Assembly: GCA_001698425.1 (NCBI GenBank)
Contig: MBRE01000096.1
Location: 1 to 64,000, forward strand
DNA: 64,000 nt
Source of the DNA: Oscillatoriales cyanobacterium USR001
GTDB taxonomy: Bacteria; Cyanobacteriota; Cyanobacteriia; Cyanobacteriales; Microcoleaceae
Direction: 5' to 3'
The number at the start of each line of letters is the position of its first letter. The stretch's first letter is position 1. A program made the position numbers and the translations under genes. Shown piece by piece: positions 1 to 9,521 of the stretch. Under the pieces are notes generated by a model. That model saw only the letters and a list, made by a program, of their open reading frames with translations, was not told where the DNA came from and did no database searches.

Positions 1-72
1 CTTCTGACTCGCTGGTGCGAGGGAGATGAATTTTGGCTGGTTGTGCGGGTGGAGAATGGGATTCTGGGCTAG
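1..72 (+). CDS. C-terminal end of an upstream gene (partial)
   Basis: An open frame enters from the left edge and ends at a TAG at 70-72. Only 23 codons are visible, ending in the residues VRVENGILG. No family can be named from so little; the assignment as coding rests on the uninterrupted frame and the gene-like spacing to the next gene. Confidence 0.4.
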   Translation, partial: LLTRWCEGDEFWLVVRVENGILG

Positions 73-237
73 ACATTGGTTGCTGAACCATTGGGTAATT
101 TGCTTGATCTGTCTCTATCTTACCTTGTTCTCTTTGTCCCTTGTCTCTGGGCGAGTTAGTTGAAAGTTTGTTAAAAATATATTAAAATATGTAAATAGTG
201 TTAAAATTAGTACAGATAAATAAGTTGATTTTGATGG

Positions 238-570
238 ATGCTTGATTCCAACTTGCCCGAACCGGAATTGCTCAAAGCGTTACTAAAGCCTCTACTGGAG
301 GATTTTCAGGATTGGTTTGAGCGATCGACTGTGCTCCTGGAAACTGAGGAGATCCCTTTTTTGAATGCTAAACAACAGTCCGATTTGTTGACACGGGTTA
401 AACAGGCGCAACAAGAAGTTGGCGCAACTCAGGCGCTATTTCAAGTTATGGGAGGTCAAGTTGGGATGGAAATGGCTGTGCTTATGCCTTGGCAAATTTT
501 GTTAACTGAATGCTGGCAAGTTGCTATGGGTTTTCATTTAGAGCGGTTTGCTAATTCTGAAAAAAAATAG
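238..570 (+). CDS. DUF2605 domain protein
   Basis: A 110-residue acidic, mostly helical soluble protein that matches the cyanobacterial DUF2605 family as I recall it (start with ..PEPELLKALLKPLLEDF, a central Gln-rich helix, and a hydrophobic stretch near residues 75-95). No signal peptide is visible. An ATG four bases upstream runs into TGA after three codons, so the start at 238 is the usable one. It is followed by a DUF2973 gene, a pairing I recall from other cyanobacteria. The function is unknown. An A+T-rich stretch lies immediately upstream. Confidence 0.75.
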   Translation: MLDSNLPEPELLKALLKPLLEDFQDWFERSTVLLETEEIPFLNAKQQSDLLTRVKQAQQEVGATQALFQVMGGQVGMEMAVLMPWQILLTECWQVAMGFHLERFANSEKK

Positions 571-723
571 GTTTTGGGGTTGAATTTTTGGTTAGTATCT
601 TCTACATTTAGAAGATGCGATCGCATAAAACAATCTCAAAAATATTTCCAGTTAATAAGTTATTCCTTGCTCAAAACTCTTTTGTAAATTGTTGTGTGGC
701 TGTTTTGCCAAAAGGAGAATATT

Positions 724-1026
724 ATGTTACAATTGCTTTACATTCTAGCTTTCACGATTCTTGCTTTTGTTGCTGTTGGTAACTTAATTCGCAGTCTAGT
801 GACTGTGGGTATGGAGTCTCAACGTTTTCAACCATCCAATGATAGAAATTATCATGGATCGTCTCCCCGATTTCAAACAGTACCTCATCCAGAACTTTTG
901 GATGATTATGGAAATGTGGTAAATGAGCCTTTGTTGGTGATGCGATCGCTTTCGGTACAAGATGCTCGCGAACAATTGGATGCTATTTACAAGTCTTCTC
1001 CGGGTAACAATAATGAGGATGTTTGA
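724..1026 (+). CDS. DUF2973 domain membrane protein
   Basis: A 100-residue protein with one N-terminal membrane helix (about residues 2-24, LLYILAFTILAFVAVGNLI) followed by a soluble tail ending in an acidic region. This layout and the HPELLDDYGNV and PLLVMRSLS segments fit the cyanobacterial DUF2973 family. The start at 724 is chosen because AAGGAG lies at 712-717, about six bases upstream; a GTG ten codons earlier is in frame but has no such site. It lies 150 bases after the DUF2605 gene on the same strand. Function unknown; a small thylakoid- or plasma-membrane protein is plausible. Confidence 0.75.
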   Translation: MLQLLYILAFTILAFVAVGNLIRSLVTVGMESQRFQPSNDRNYHGSSPRFQTVPHPELLDDYGNVVNEPLLVMRSLSVQDAREQLDAIYKSSPGNNNEDV

Positions 1027-1297
1027 GATAGTCTCGACAACTCCTTGAAGGTTTACAAAAATTCAACAAATTTACTATTAGCTGTTAGCCACAGGGCTGA
1101 TAGCTAATAGTTTATGTTTTTTATGGGAAACTACAGTTTACAAAATTTTACCTAAACTTAGGGACAGGGAATGTTAAACTGACAACACTAACATTGGGAT
1201 GCTCCCATTAACAATTAGCAATTAAGATCGGGAACAAACTAAAAAAGTCTATATGTTTCGCTGTTTGTCATCGGCAAAAATATACATTTAAAGCTAG

Positions 1298-3304
1298 ATG
1301 ATTGTCCCAACTTCGATATTACCAGAACTGCTAGGTTCTTTGCCTCAACTGCGATCGCAAATTTATTTTAAGTCTTCCTTGACTGCACTTTCTCATGCGA
1401 TGGAAGACCTCGTATTAGCGGGGTTAGATCGACCTTTGGTGATTGCTAGTTTTCAGCAAGAGCGCTTTTACCGCCAAGAAGCTCATCGCTATCGTCGCAT
1501 TGCTGAACTTACAGATCAGGTTTATGTGCTCGCCGCACCGGAAACTAATTTTAAAAATGCGTCTGAGGATTATGAAACGGTTGCATTTAAGCTGGAAGAT
1601 GGCTTAAGTTTGGAATGGAATTTAGTAGTGATTGGTTGTGAGTATTCAACTTGTTTGATTTGTCAAGAACGTAAAAATACTACTCAAAATGAGGATGATA
1701 TTACGCCTTTGATAATGATGGATCAAGCTCGCAGGTTTGAGGGAATTTGGACTTTCGATCGCGAGGTAAGCTGTATGGCGGCTGATTTTTTACTGAATCG
1801 AATTTTGACTTATCGCCCGGAATTAGCGAAGAAGATTGAGTCAGCAAAAAATATTTATGGCTTGGGTAAGGAGTTGCGGAAACAGCGAAAGTCTAGTAAT
1901 GCTAAATCAGCGACTTCTCCCACTACAATGACTAAGGGAAAGGGCAAAAATCTTAAGTTAAATGAGCCTTTTGCTCAGCGTTTGGTGACGTATTTACAAG
2001 CTGGTCAACATAAATTATTGAAAGCTTATCACTCGATCGCGGCGCAAGAACGCAAAGAGCGATTAGTTAATTTGATTACAACGGCGATGCGAGGATCGTT
2101 GAATCCTGATGAAATGATCGAAGTAGCCGTGCAAGAATTGGGAGAAGCTTTATCGGCTTGTCGCTGCCTAATTTATCGCTGCAAAGCTACAGATATAGTA
2201 GCTAAAATTAGTCACGAATTTTTGCGTCCGGGTATTCTTTCTTTGCGCGATCGGACTTGGCATTTACAAAATAATCCGATGTTTCAGGATGTGATTAGTA
2301 AGTTGGAACGAGTTTATATTGAAGAGGGAAAGGATTACCCGGTGGCGGCGAATAATTCTATGCTTAGATCGATGCTTCAAGAATGGCAAATTGTTTCTTG
2401 GTTGATGGTTCCCGTGCTTTATCAAGGTAGAGTTTTGGGGATAGTAGAGTTGCATCAATGTCGCGTGACAAAACCTTGGGAGGAGGATGAATTAGCTTTA
2501 GTAGATGCGATCGCCACTCAATTAGGAGCCGCATTAATTCAAGCTGAAACCTACGCTCATTTGGAAGAACTTAATCAACAATTAGAAGCACTCGATCGCA
2601 CTCGGAGTAATTTAATCGCCATCACCGGTCACGAACTTCGCACTCCTTTATCTACTATACAAGTTTGTCTGGAAAGTTTAAACCAAGACCCAGATATGCC
2701 CTTAGATTTGCGCCAAGTCATGTTAGAAACTGCTTTAACAGATGCAGAAAGAATGCGTAAATTAGTACAGGATTTTCTCACTCTTTCTCACTTAGAAAGT
2801 GGCAGAGCACAATGGAACTTAGAAAGCTTACCATTACAAGAGTGCGTCGATCTCGCTCTCAGTAGCATTCGCTCCCGCCATTCTAGGGACGATTTACCTC
2901 AAATTATCGCACAAGTTCCCCCAGAATTGCCTTTAGTACAGGCAGATGGGGAATGGTTAGTAGAAGTTCTCTCGAAATTGTTAGATAATGCTTGTAAATT
3001 TACTGAACCCAAAGGAAATGTAACAATTGAAGCTAAACGCAATGGCAATCAGATGATTGAAGTGTTAGTTAGCGATACTGGCAGAGGGATCGAACCTAAT
3101 CGCTTAGAGATAGTTTTTGATCGTTTTTATCAAGAGGAAGGAGCTTTAAGGCGAAGCACAGGGGGAACTGGTTTGGGATTGGCAATTTGCCGACAGATCG
3201 TGAAAAGTTGGGGCGGTAAAATTTGGGCAGATTCGGCGGGAAAGGATCGAGGTTCTCGATTTCATTTTACTATTCCTTTTGTGGAAAATTCACGTTCAGA
3301 TTGA
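1298..3304 (+). CDS. DICT-GAF sensor histidine kinase
   Basis: A 668-residue soluble two-component kinase. The first ~130 residues resemble the DICT domain, a sensory module found in cyanobacterial diguanylate cyclases and kinases. A linker with a basic KGKGKN patch follows, then a GAF domain (~255-420), a HisKA dimerisation helix with the phospho-acceptor in GHELRTPLS (His445), and a HATPase with N box (LLDNACKF), G1 box (DTGRGI) and G2 box (GGTGLGLAI). No membrane segment is seen, so the signal is cytoplasmic. No response regulator is adjacent. The next gene, 134 bases downstream on the same strand, is a second kinase. The ligand cannot be deduced. Confidence 0.88.
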   Translation: MIVPTSILPELLGSLPQLRSQIYFKSSLTALSHAMEDLVLAGLDRPLVIASFQQERFYRQEAHRYRRIAELTDQVYVLAAPETNFKNASEDYETVAFKLEDGLSLEWNLVVIGCEYSTCLICQERKNTTQNEDDITPLIMMDQARRFEGIWTFDREVSCMAADFLLNRILTYRPELAKKIESAKNIYGLGKELRKQRKSSNAKSATSPTTMTKGKGKNLKLNEPFAQRLVTYLQAGQHKLLKAYHSIAAQERKERLVNLITTAMRGSLNPDEMIEVAVQELGEALSACRCLIYRCKATDIVAKISHEFLRPGILSLRDRTWHLQNNPMFQDVISKLERVYIEEGKDYPVAANNSMLRSMLQEWQIVSWLMVPVLYQGRVLGIVELHQCRVTKPWEEDELALVDAIATQLGAALIQAETYAHLEELNQQLEALDRTRSNLIAITGHELRTPLSTIQVCLESLNQDPDMPLDLRQVMLETALTDAERMRKLVQDFLTLSHLESGRAQWNLESLPLQECVDLALSSIRSRHSRDDLPQIIAQVPPELPLVQADGEWLVEVLSKLLDNACKFTEPKGNVTIEAKRNGNQMIEVLVSDTGRGIEPNRLEIVFDRFYQEEGALRRSTGGTGLGLAICRQIVKSWGGKIWADSAGKDRGSRFHFTIPFVENSRSD

Positions 3305-3438
3305 AGGGATTGTGCCGAATTTATAAATTTTCATAAAATTAACATAAATATCTTCCCAATATAAGAGACTTTGGGACTATAATTAATTGACCTAAACACT
3401 TAAGACAAATTTTGACTTAAACAACAAATTAACAGCGT

Positions 3439-6400
3439 ATGTCATCCCCCCTTAGCTACGACTCTTGGGTCGATCTGTCCGGTGATGAAAGCGAGGCAAC
3501 TCTTTTATCATTGAGAGATCGTCAATTGCGGGCAGTTTTTGAAACGGCGTTAGATGCGATCGCGATCGCCGACGATCGAGGGCGTTACCTAGATGTCAAC
3601 CCCGCCGCCTGTGAATTATTTGGTTTGGAGAGAAACGAACTACTGGGACGTTCTATTTATGAATTTGCCGAGTCAGGGTTTAATTTCTCAGAAGCATGGC
3701 AAGAATTTCAGCAACAGGAAAAACTGCGGGGGGAATTCCGCTTACTGCGGCCTGATGGAAAAATTCGCGTAGTGGAATATGCCGCGACAGCCAATTTTTT
3801 ACCTTCCCGCCATCTCTCAGTAATGCGAGATATTACAGAACGTAAACAAGCAGAAGCACAAGTTCGAGAACTAAAAGAACAACTAAATCAGCAAGTTGGC
3901 AAACCTGTCAGCGAACTAGAAAAAACTCAAATTCAATTACGGAAATCTCAGCAACAACTAGAAAGCATTTTGAGTTCCATTGATGGAGCCGTGTGGTCGA
4001 TCCACCCGGAGACATTTAAGACGATTTACCTCAATAATGCAGTAGAAGAAATATTTGGCTGTTCAATGACCGAGTTTTTTGCCAACCCAAACTTCTGGTT
4101 TGAAAGGATTCATCCTGACGATCGAGGTGGCATTGCTAATGTTTTTGTCAGACTGAACGAACAGGGGAGAACCAAAACAGAATATCGAATTATTCGCCCC
4201 GATGGACAAGTGCGTTGGTTATCCGTTAACTCTCATCTGGTTTGTGATGAAACCGGAAAAGCAATTCGCATTGATGGCATTACTACCGACATTACCGATC
4301 GCGTTGAATCGCAAAGTCGCCTAGAACAAATTGCCCGCCACATTCCCGGCATTATTTATCAGTTTCGGATGCGTCCCGACGGTACTTTCCATTTTCCATA
4401 CTCCAGCGAAAAAATACAAGAAATTTGTGGCATTTCTCCAGAAGAAGTGCGCGAGGATGCTGCTAAACTTTTTACAATTATCTATTCTGAAGATCGCGAT
4501 CGCGTTACTCAATCCATTCTCACATCCGCCGAACAACTTACTCTTTGGCATTGCGAATATCGAATTTGTTTACCAGATGGTAAATTAATATGGTTGCTTG
4601 GTCAGGCAACACCTCAACGAGAACCCGATGGCAGTACCATTTGGCACGGCTATATTAAAGATATTACCCAGCGTAAACGTACTGAGGCTGAAAATCAACT
4701 GCTCCATACTATTCTGGAAACCGCACCAGATTTAATTGGAATTGCTGATTTAACAGGTAAAGCTCTTTACCTCAATCGAGTTTGGCGAAATTTGGTTAAT
4801 ATTAATGATAATCAAACCCTTGCAGAGATGGAAGTCGCGAAAGCTCATCCAGAGTGGGCTTTAGATATTGTTTTAAATCAGGGTTTACCGGAAGCATCAC
4901 GCTTGGGAAGTTGGCAAGGCGAAACCGCAATCCTCGATGCAACAGGACGTGAAATTCCTGTTTCCCAAGTAGTTGTTGCTCACAAATCAATAGATGGAAA
5001 AGTAAAATACTTTTCTACAATTATTCGAGATATCACAGAAATCAAAGCCAAAGAACAAGCGCTCCGAAACAGCGAAAATAAATTCCGCAGCATTATTGAA
5101 AATATTAACGATCTCGTTTATATAATCAATCCCAATTCCACCTTCAGCTATCTCTCTCCCAAATTTAAAGAAGTAATGGGATATGAATTATCAGAATTGT
5201 TAGGAAAATCTTTTGCGGTATTTATTTACCCGGAAGATTTTCCGAATTGTATGAATGCTTTTCAGAGTTCTTTACAAGGTGAAAAAATCCAGGGAATTGA
5301 ATATCGAATTTTACATCGGGATGGCAAATATTACTGGCACTCCTCAAATTTATCAGCCCTAAAAGATGAAAATGAGGAAATAATTTACTGTTTGGGAGTG
5401 GCGCGTTATATCCACGATCGAAAACAAGCAGAAATTGCACTCCGGGAATCAGAAATAAAATTTTCAACTATTTTTGATACCAGTCCCGATCCCTTTTGGA
5501 TTGCCACGCTTGCAGAAGGACGTTGTTTGAATGTGAATGAAAGTCTGTGCCAGTTTTTGGGAGCTAAAAATAAAGATATTATTGGTAAAACCTGTGTAGA
5601 ACTTGGACTTTGGGATAATCTTGAGGATTTGCATTATTTCAGACAGACTTTAATTGAGAAAAGGAATATCCAGAATTTTGAAGCAGTGATTCGTACTGCT
5701 TCAAGACAAGCTAAAACTGTTCTGATTTCAGCTACGGTGGAATGGCTAGATGGGCAGGATTGCGTGATTGGTATGATGAAGGATATTAGCGATCGCAAAG
5801 CCGCAGAATTAGAACTAGAACAATTTTTTGACCTAGCTCTCGATCTCCTCTGTATTGCCGATCTTGAAGGTCATTTTCGCCGCGTGAATCGAGCTTGGGA
5901 AAGCATTCTTGGCTATAGCACGAAGGAACTAGAAGGTCAACTATTTCTCGATTTTGTTCATCCCGATGATATTGCTTCAACATTAGAAATAATGTCTGAA
6001 TTGAGCGAACAGAATCCAGTGCTTCAGTTCACTAACCGCTATCGTGCCAAAGATGGTAATTATCGATATATTGAATGGCGCTCTATTCCCAGTGGAGAGT
6101 TGATTTATGCCGCAGCACGGGATATTACCGATCGCAAACAAGCGGAGATCGAAAATTGGCAGATGCAGAACTTCCTCAACTCGATCGTTGAAAATATTCC
6201 CAATATGATTTTTGTTAAAGATGCCAATACTCTGCAATTTTTACGCTTTAATAAAGCTGGTGAAGAATTACTCGGCTATCCGAAAGAAGCATTATCAGGA
6301 AAAAGTGACTATGACTTTTTTCCTCCAGAAGAAGCAGCTTTTTTCATAGCTAAAGATCGAGAAGTTTTGGCTAAGGGTAAGGTTTTGGATATTCCAGAAG

Positions 6401-9400
6401 AATCAGTTCAAACGAGTCATCAAGGCACTCGTATTCTGCATACCAGGAAAGTCCCCATATTTGATGAATTTGGCAAGCCAAAATACTTATTAGGAATCTC
6501 GGAAGATATTACCGAGCGCAAACAAGCCGAAGCTAAATTAATCGAAATTACTCAACTACAAAAAGCAATTTTAGATGGTACTAACTATACCATTATCTCT
6601 ACGGATAGCAATGGCATCATCAAAACTATGAATGCCGCCGCCCAAAGATTATTGGGATATTCATCAGAAGAATTAGTAGATAAACTTACACCAGCAATTT
6701 TTCACGATTTAGAAGAAATCAAACAACGTGCAGTTGAACTAACCGCAGAACTTGGTAAACCAATTGCAGCGGGATTTGAAGTATTTATTGCTAAGGCAAG
6801 TTTGGGACTAATTGACGAACATGAATGGTCTTATATTCATAAGGATGGTTCTCGTTTTCCCGTGCAACTTTCCATAGCTGCTTTACGGAATGAAAAAGGT
6901 ATAATTACCGGATTTTTGGGAATATCAAATGATATTACACAACGCAAACGTGCCGAAGCTCAAGTGAAAGAAATATCTGAACGTTTGTCCTTGGCACTCA
7001 AGTCTGGGGGAATTGGCTGTTGGGAATGGGACATAGTACAAAATAGCCTAGTTTGGGACGATAAGATGTACGAACTATATGGCGTAAACAAGGACGTTGA
7101 TACTAGATTAGCTTATGAAATTTGGGCAAATGGGTTACATCCTGATGACAGAGATAACAGCGAAACATTAATCCGCCAAGCTGTTTTGGGAGAAGCAGAA
7201 TTTGATACAGAATTTCGTGTCATTCATCCTGATGGTAGCATCCATTTTATTAAAGCATTTGGTTTAGTTCAACGCGATGCCCAGGGTAATCCTCAAAAAA
7301 TGATTGGGGTTAACTTTGATATCAGCGATCGCAAACAAGCTGAAATCCAACTTAAACAAAGCCAAAAACGCTATGAAATCCTAGCAGAAGCATCACCAAT
7401 TGGTGTATATTTAACTGATGCTAAGGGTGACTGTGTTTATGTTAATGAATCTTGGTCAAAAACTACGGGATTAACTAAAGAAGAAGCGATCGGTCCAGAT
7501 TGGGCTAAAACTCTGCATCCTGAAGATCGAGAGCGTGTTTTTCAGGAGTGGTATGAAACCGCCTTAGTTAAACAAAAATTTCAATCTGAATATAGATTTC
7601 TACGTCCTGATAGTACCGTTGCTTGGGTGATCGGTCAAGCGTTACCTCTAATCGATAACGAAGGGGAAATAGAAGGATATGTTGGCACTGTAACTGATAT
7701 TACCGATCGCAAACAAGGCGAAAATGCCCTACGAGCAAGTGAAGAAAAATTGCGATCGCTCTTTGACTTATGCCCTGTAGGAATTGCCCTCAACGATCTA
7801 CAAGGTCGTTTCATCGAAGTTAATAGCGCTGCCGAAACCATCTACGGCTATTCTCTTGAGGAATTGAACCAATTAAGCTATTTGGATTTAACCCCTGAAA
7901 AGTATGCTGATGAAGAAACCCGTCAAATAGAATTACTTAACACTATTGGTCGTTTCGGTCCCTATCAAAAAGAATATATCCGCAGGGATGGCTCTTTATT
8001 CCCAGTGGAATTGCTCGGAGTTTTGGTGACAGGTAAGGATGGAAATCAATATATCTGGTCAATCATTGTTGATATCACAGAGCGCAAACGTCAAGAACAA
8101 GCGCTCCGCTTAATTGTCGAAGGTACGGCGGCAAAAACAGGCGAAGAATTCTTCAAAAGTTGCGTCCAATATCTCGCCCAAGTATTAGAAGTGCGTTATG
8201 CGGTGATTTCTGAATTTGCTGACTCAGAAAAATCGAGCGCAAAAACTCTAGCATTTTGGGCAGGAGACGACTTTTGCGATAATTTTACTTACAGTCTAGT
8301 CGGGACACCCTGTAAAAATGTGGCTAATAATACCGAGGTGTGCCGATACCCAAATTCTGTGCAGCAATTGTTCCCTGAAGATGATTATTTAGTGGCGATT
8401 CAAGCTGAAAGTTATGCTGGTTTGTCGATTATAGATACTGCTGGTAATTATTTGGGATTACTAACAGTTTTAGACACTAAGCCGATGGTAAAAGATTTAG
8501 AAATGCAGTCAGCTATTTTGAAAATCTTTGCCACTCGTGCTGGCGCAGAAATAGAGCGGATAAACGCGGAAGCAGCGGTACGCGCATCAGAAATTCAACT
8601 GCGGCAACAAACGGAAGAATTAGAAACAACTCTCAAAAAGTTACAAGCTACTCAAACTCAATTAATTCAAGCCGAAAAAATGTCAAGTTTGGGGCAGTTA
8701 GTGGCGGGAATTGCCCATGAAATTAATAACCCTGTGAGTTTTATTTATGGCAATCTTGAACCCGCTACTGATTATGCGAATAATTTAATCGATCTAATTC
8801 GCCTTTATCAAGAGCATTATCCTAGTCCATCGCCAATCATTTCTGATTTTACTGAAGATATTGACTTTGAGTATCTAGCAAGCGATTTTGCTAAATTGCT
8901 GGAATCAATGAAAAATGGAGCGACACGCATCCGCGATATTGTCAAGTCTCTGCGGACATTTTCACGCTTAGATGAAGCTGATTTAAAACCAGTAGATATT
9001 CACGAAAATATCGAGAGTACCTTAATGATTTTACAAAATCGGCTGAATAGTTCGTCGGGAAAAGGAGAAATTTCTGTAGTGAAAAACTATGGAAATTTAC
9101 CATTAGTGGAATGTTATGGTGGTTTATTGAATCAGGTGTTTTTGAATTTGTTGGTAAATGCGATCGATGCGATCGAACAACGACGAGAAAGCTTAGAATC
9201 TACGGAAAAATCAAATTATGTTGGTGAGATTACGATCGCTACTTCTACTACCTCAGAAAATCAGGTGCTGATTTCCATTAACGATAATGGTTGTGGGATG
9301 AGTCCAGAAGTGCAAGAAAAGATATTTAATCCATTTTTTACAACTAAACCTGTAGGAAAAGGTACGGGGATGGGGTTAGCAACTGGCTATCAAATTGTGA

Positions 9401-9504
9401 CGGAAAATCATCATGGTCATTTGCATTGTTGTTCGACTCTTGGTAAAGGGACTGAGTTTAGAATTGAGTTGCCGGTGGTTAACAGAAATGTAATGGGTAA
9501 TTGA
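3439..9504 (+). CDS. Giant sensor histidine kinase with twelve PAS domains and a GAF domain
   Basis: A 2021-residue kinase. Twelve PAS units can be counted, each opening with an ILE-x-(A/S)-P-type helix and mostly closing in the D-I-T-(D/E)-R-K PAC signature. They start near residues 27, 170, 290, 420, 545, 670, 790, 905, 1035, 1170, 1310 and 1430 (approximate). A GAF domain (~1555-1700), a coiled coil, a HisKA helix (His1760 in GIAHEINNP) and a HATPase (INDNGCGM, GKGTGMGLA) follow. GIAHEINNP is typical of kinases whose catalytic core is close to NtrB/cyanobacterial hybrid types. No receiver domain or membrane helix is present. A diguanylate cyclase gene converges 17 bases downstream. Ligands of the PAS array are unknown; several resemble PAS_3/PAS_4 families. 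Confidence 0.9.
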   Translation: MSSPLSYDSWVDLSGDESEATLLSLRDRQLRAVFETALDAIAIADDRGRYLDVNPAACELFGLERNELLGRSIYEFAESGFNFSEAWQEFQQQEKLRGEFRLLRPDGKIRVVEYAATANFLPSRHLSVMRDITERKQAEAQVRELKEQLNQQVGKPVSELEKTQIQLRKSQQQLESILSSIDGAVWSIHPETFKTIYLNNAVEEIFGCSMTEFFANPNFWFERIHPDDRGGIANVFVRLNEQGRTKTEYRIIRPDGQVRWLSVNSHLVCDETGKAIRIDGITTDITDRVESQSRLEQIARHIPGIIYQFRMRPDGTFHFPYSSEKIQEICGISPEEVREDAAKLFTIIYSEDRDRVTQSILTSAEQLTLWHCEYRICLPDGKLIWLLGQATPQREPDGSTIWHGYIKDITQRKRTEAENQLLHTILETAPDLIGIADLTGKALYLNRVWRNLVNINDNQTLAEMEVAKAHPEWALDIVLNQGLPEASRLGSWQGETAILDATGREIPVSQVVVAHKSIDGKVKYFSTIIRDITEIKAKEQALRNSENKFRSIIENINDLVYIINPNSTFSYLSPKFKEVMGYELSELLGKSFAVFIYPEDFPNCMNAFQSSLQGEKIQGIEYRILHRDGKYYWHSSNLSALKDENEEIIYCLGVARYIHDRKQAEIALRESEIKFSTIFDTSPDPFWIATLAEGRCLNVNESLCQFLGAKNKDIIGKTCVELGLWDNLEDLHYFRQTLIEKRNIQNFEAVIRTASRQAKTVLISATVEWLDGQDCVIGMMKDISDRKAAELELEQFFDLALDLLCIADLEGHFRRVNRAWESILGYSTKELEGQLFLDFVHPDDIASTLEIMSELSEQNPVLQFTNRYRAKDGNYRYIEWRSIPSGELIYAAARDITDRKQAEIENWQMQNFLNSIVENIPNMIFVKDANTLQFLRFNKAGEELLGYPKEALSGKSDYDFFPPEEAAFFIAKDREVLAKGKVLDIPEESVQTSHQGTRILHTRKVPIFDEFGKPKYLLGISEDITERKQAEAKLIEITQLQKAILDGTNYTIISTDSNGIIKTMNAAAQRLLGYSSEELVDKLTPAIFHDLEEIKQRAVELTAELGKPIAAGFEVFIAKASLGLIDEHEWSYIHKDGSRFPVQLSIAALRNEKGIITGFLGISNDITQRKRAEAQVKEISERLSLALKSGGIGCWEWDIVQNSLVWDDKMYELYGVNKDVDTRLAYEIWANGLHPDDRDNSETLIRQAVLGEAEFDTEFRVIHPDGSIHFIKAFGLVQRDAQGNPQKMIGVNFDISDRKQAEIQLKQSQKRYEILAEASPIGVYLTDAKGDCVYVNESWSKTTGLTKEEAIGPDWAKTLHPEDRERVFQEWYETALVKQKFQSEYRFLRPDSTVAWVIGQALPLIDNEGEIEGYVGTVTDITDRKQGENALRASEEKLRSLFDLCPVGIALNDLQGRFIEVNSAAETIYGYSLEELNQLSYLDLTPEKYADEETRQIELLNTIGRFGPYQKEYIRRDGSLFPVELLGVLVTGKDGNQYIWSIIVDITERKRQEQALRLIVEGTAAKTGEEFFKSCVQYLAQVLEVRYAVISEFADSEKSSAKTLAFWAGDDFCDNFTYSLVGTPCKNVANNTEVCRYPNSVQQLFPEDDYLVAIQAESYAGLSIIDTAGNYLGLLTVLDTKPMVKDLEMQSAILKIFATRAGAEIERINAEAAVRASEIQLRQQTEELETTLKKLQATQTQLIQAEKMSSLGQLVAGIAHEINNPVSFIYGNLEPATDYANNLIDLIRLYQEHYPSPSPIISDFTEDIDFEYLASDFAKLLESMKNGATRIRDIVKSLRTFSRLDEADLKPVDIHENIESTLMILQNRLNSSSGKGEISVVKNYGNLPLVECYGGLLNQVFLNLLVNAIDAIEQRRESLESTEKSNYVGEITIATSTTSENQVLISINDNGCGMSPEVQEKIFNPFFTTKPVGKGTGMGLATGYQIVTENHHGHLHCCSTLGKGTEFRIELPVVNRNVMGN

Positions 9505-9521
9505 TGATGGGTAATTATACA

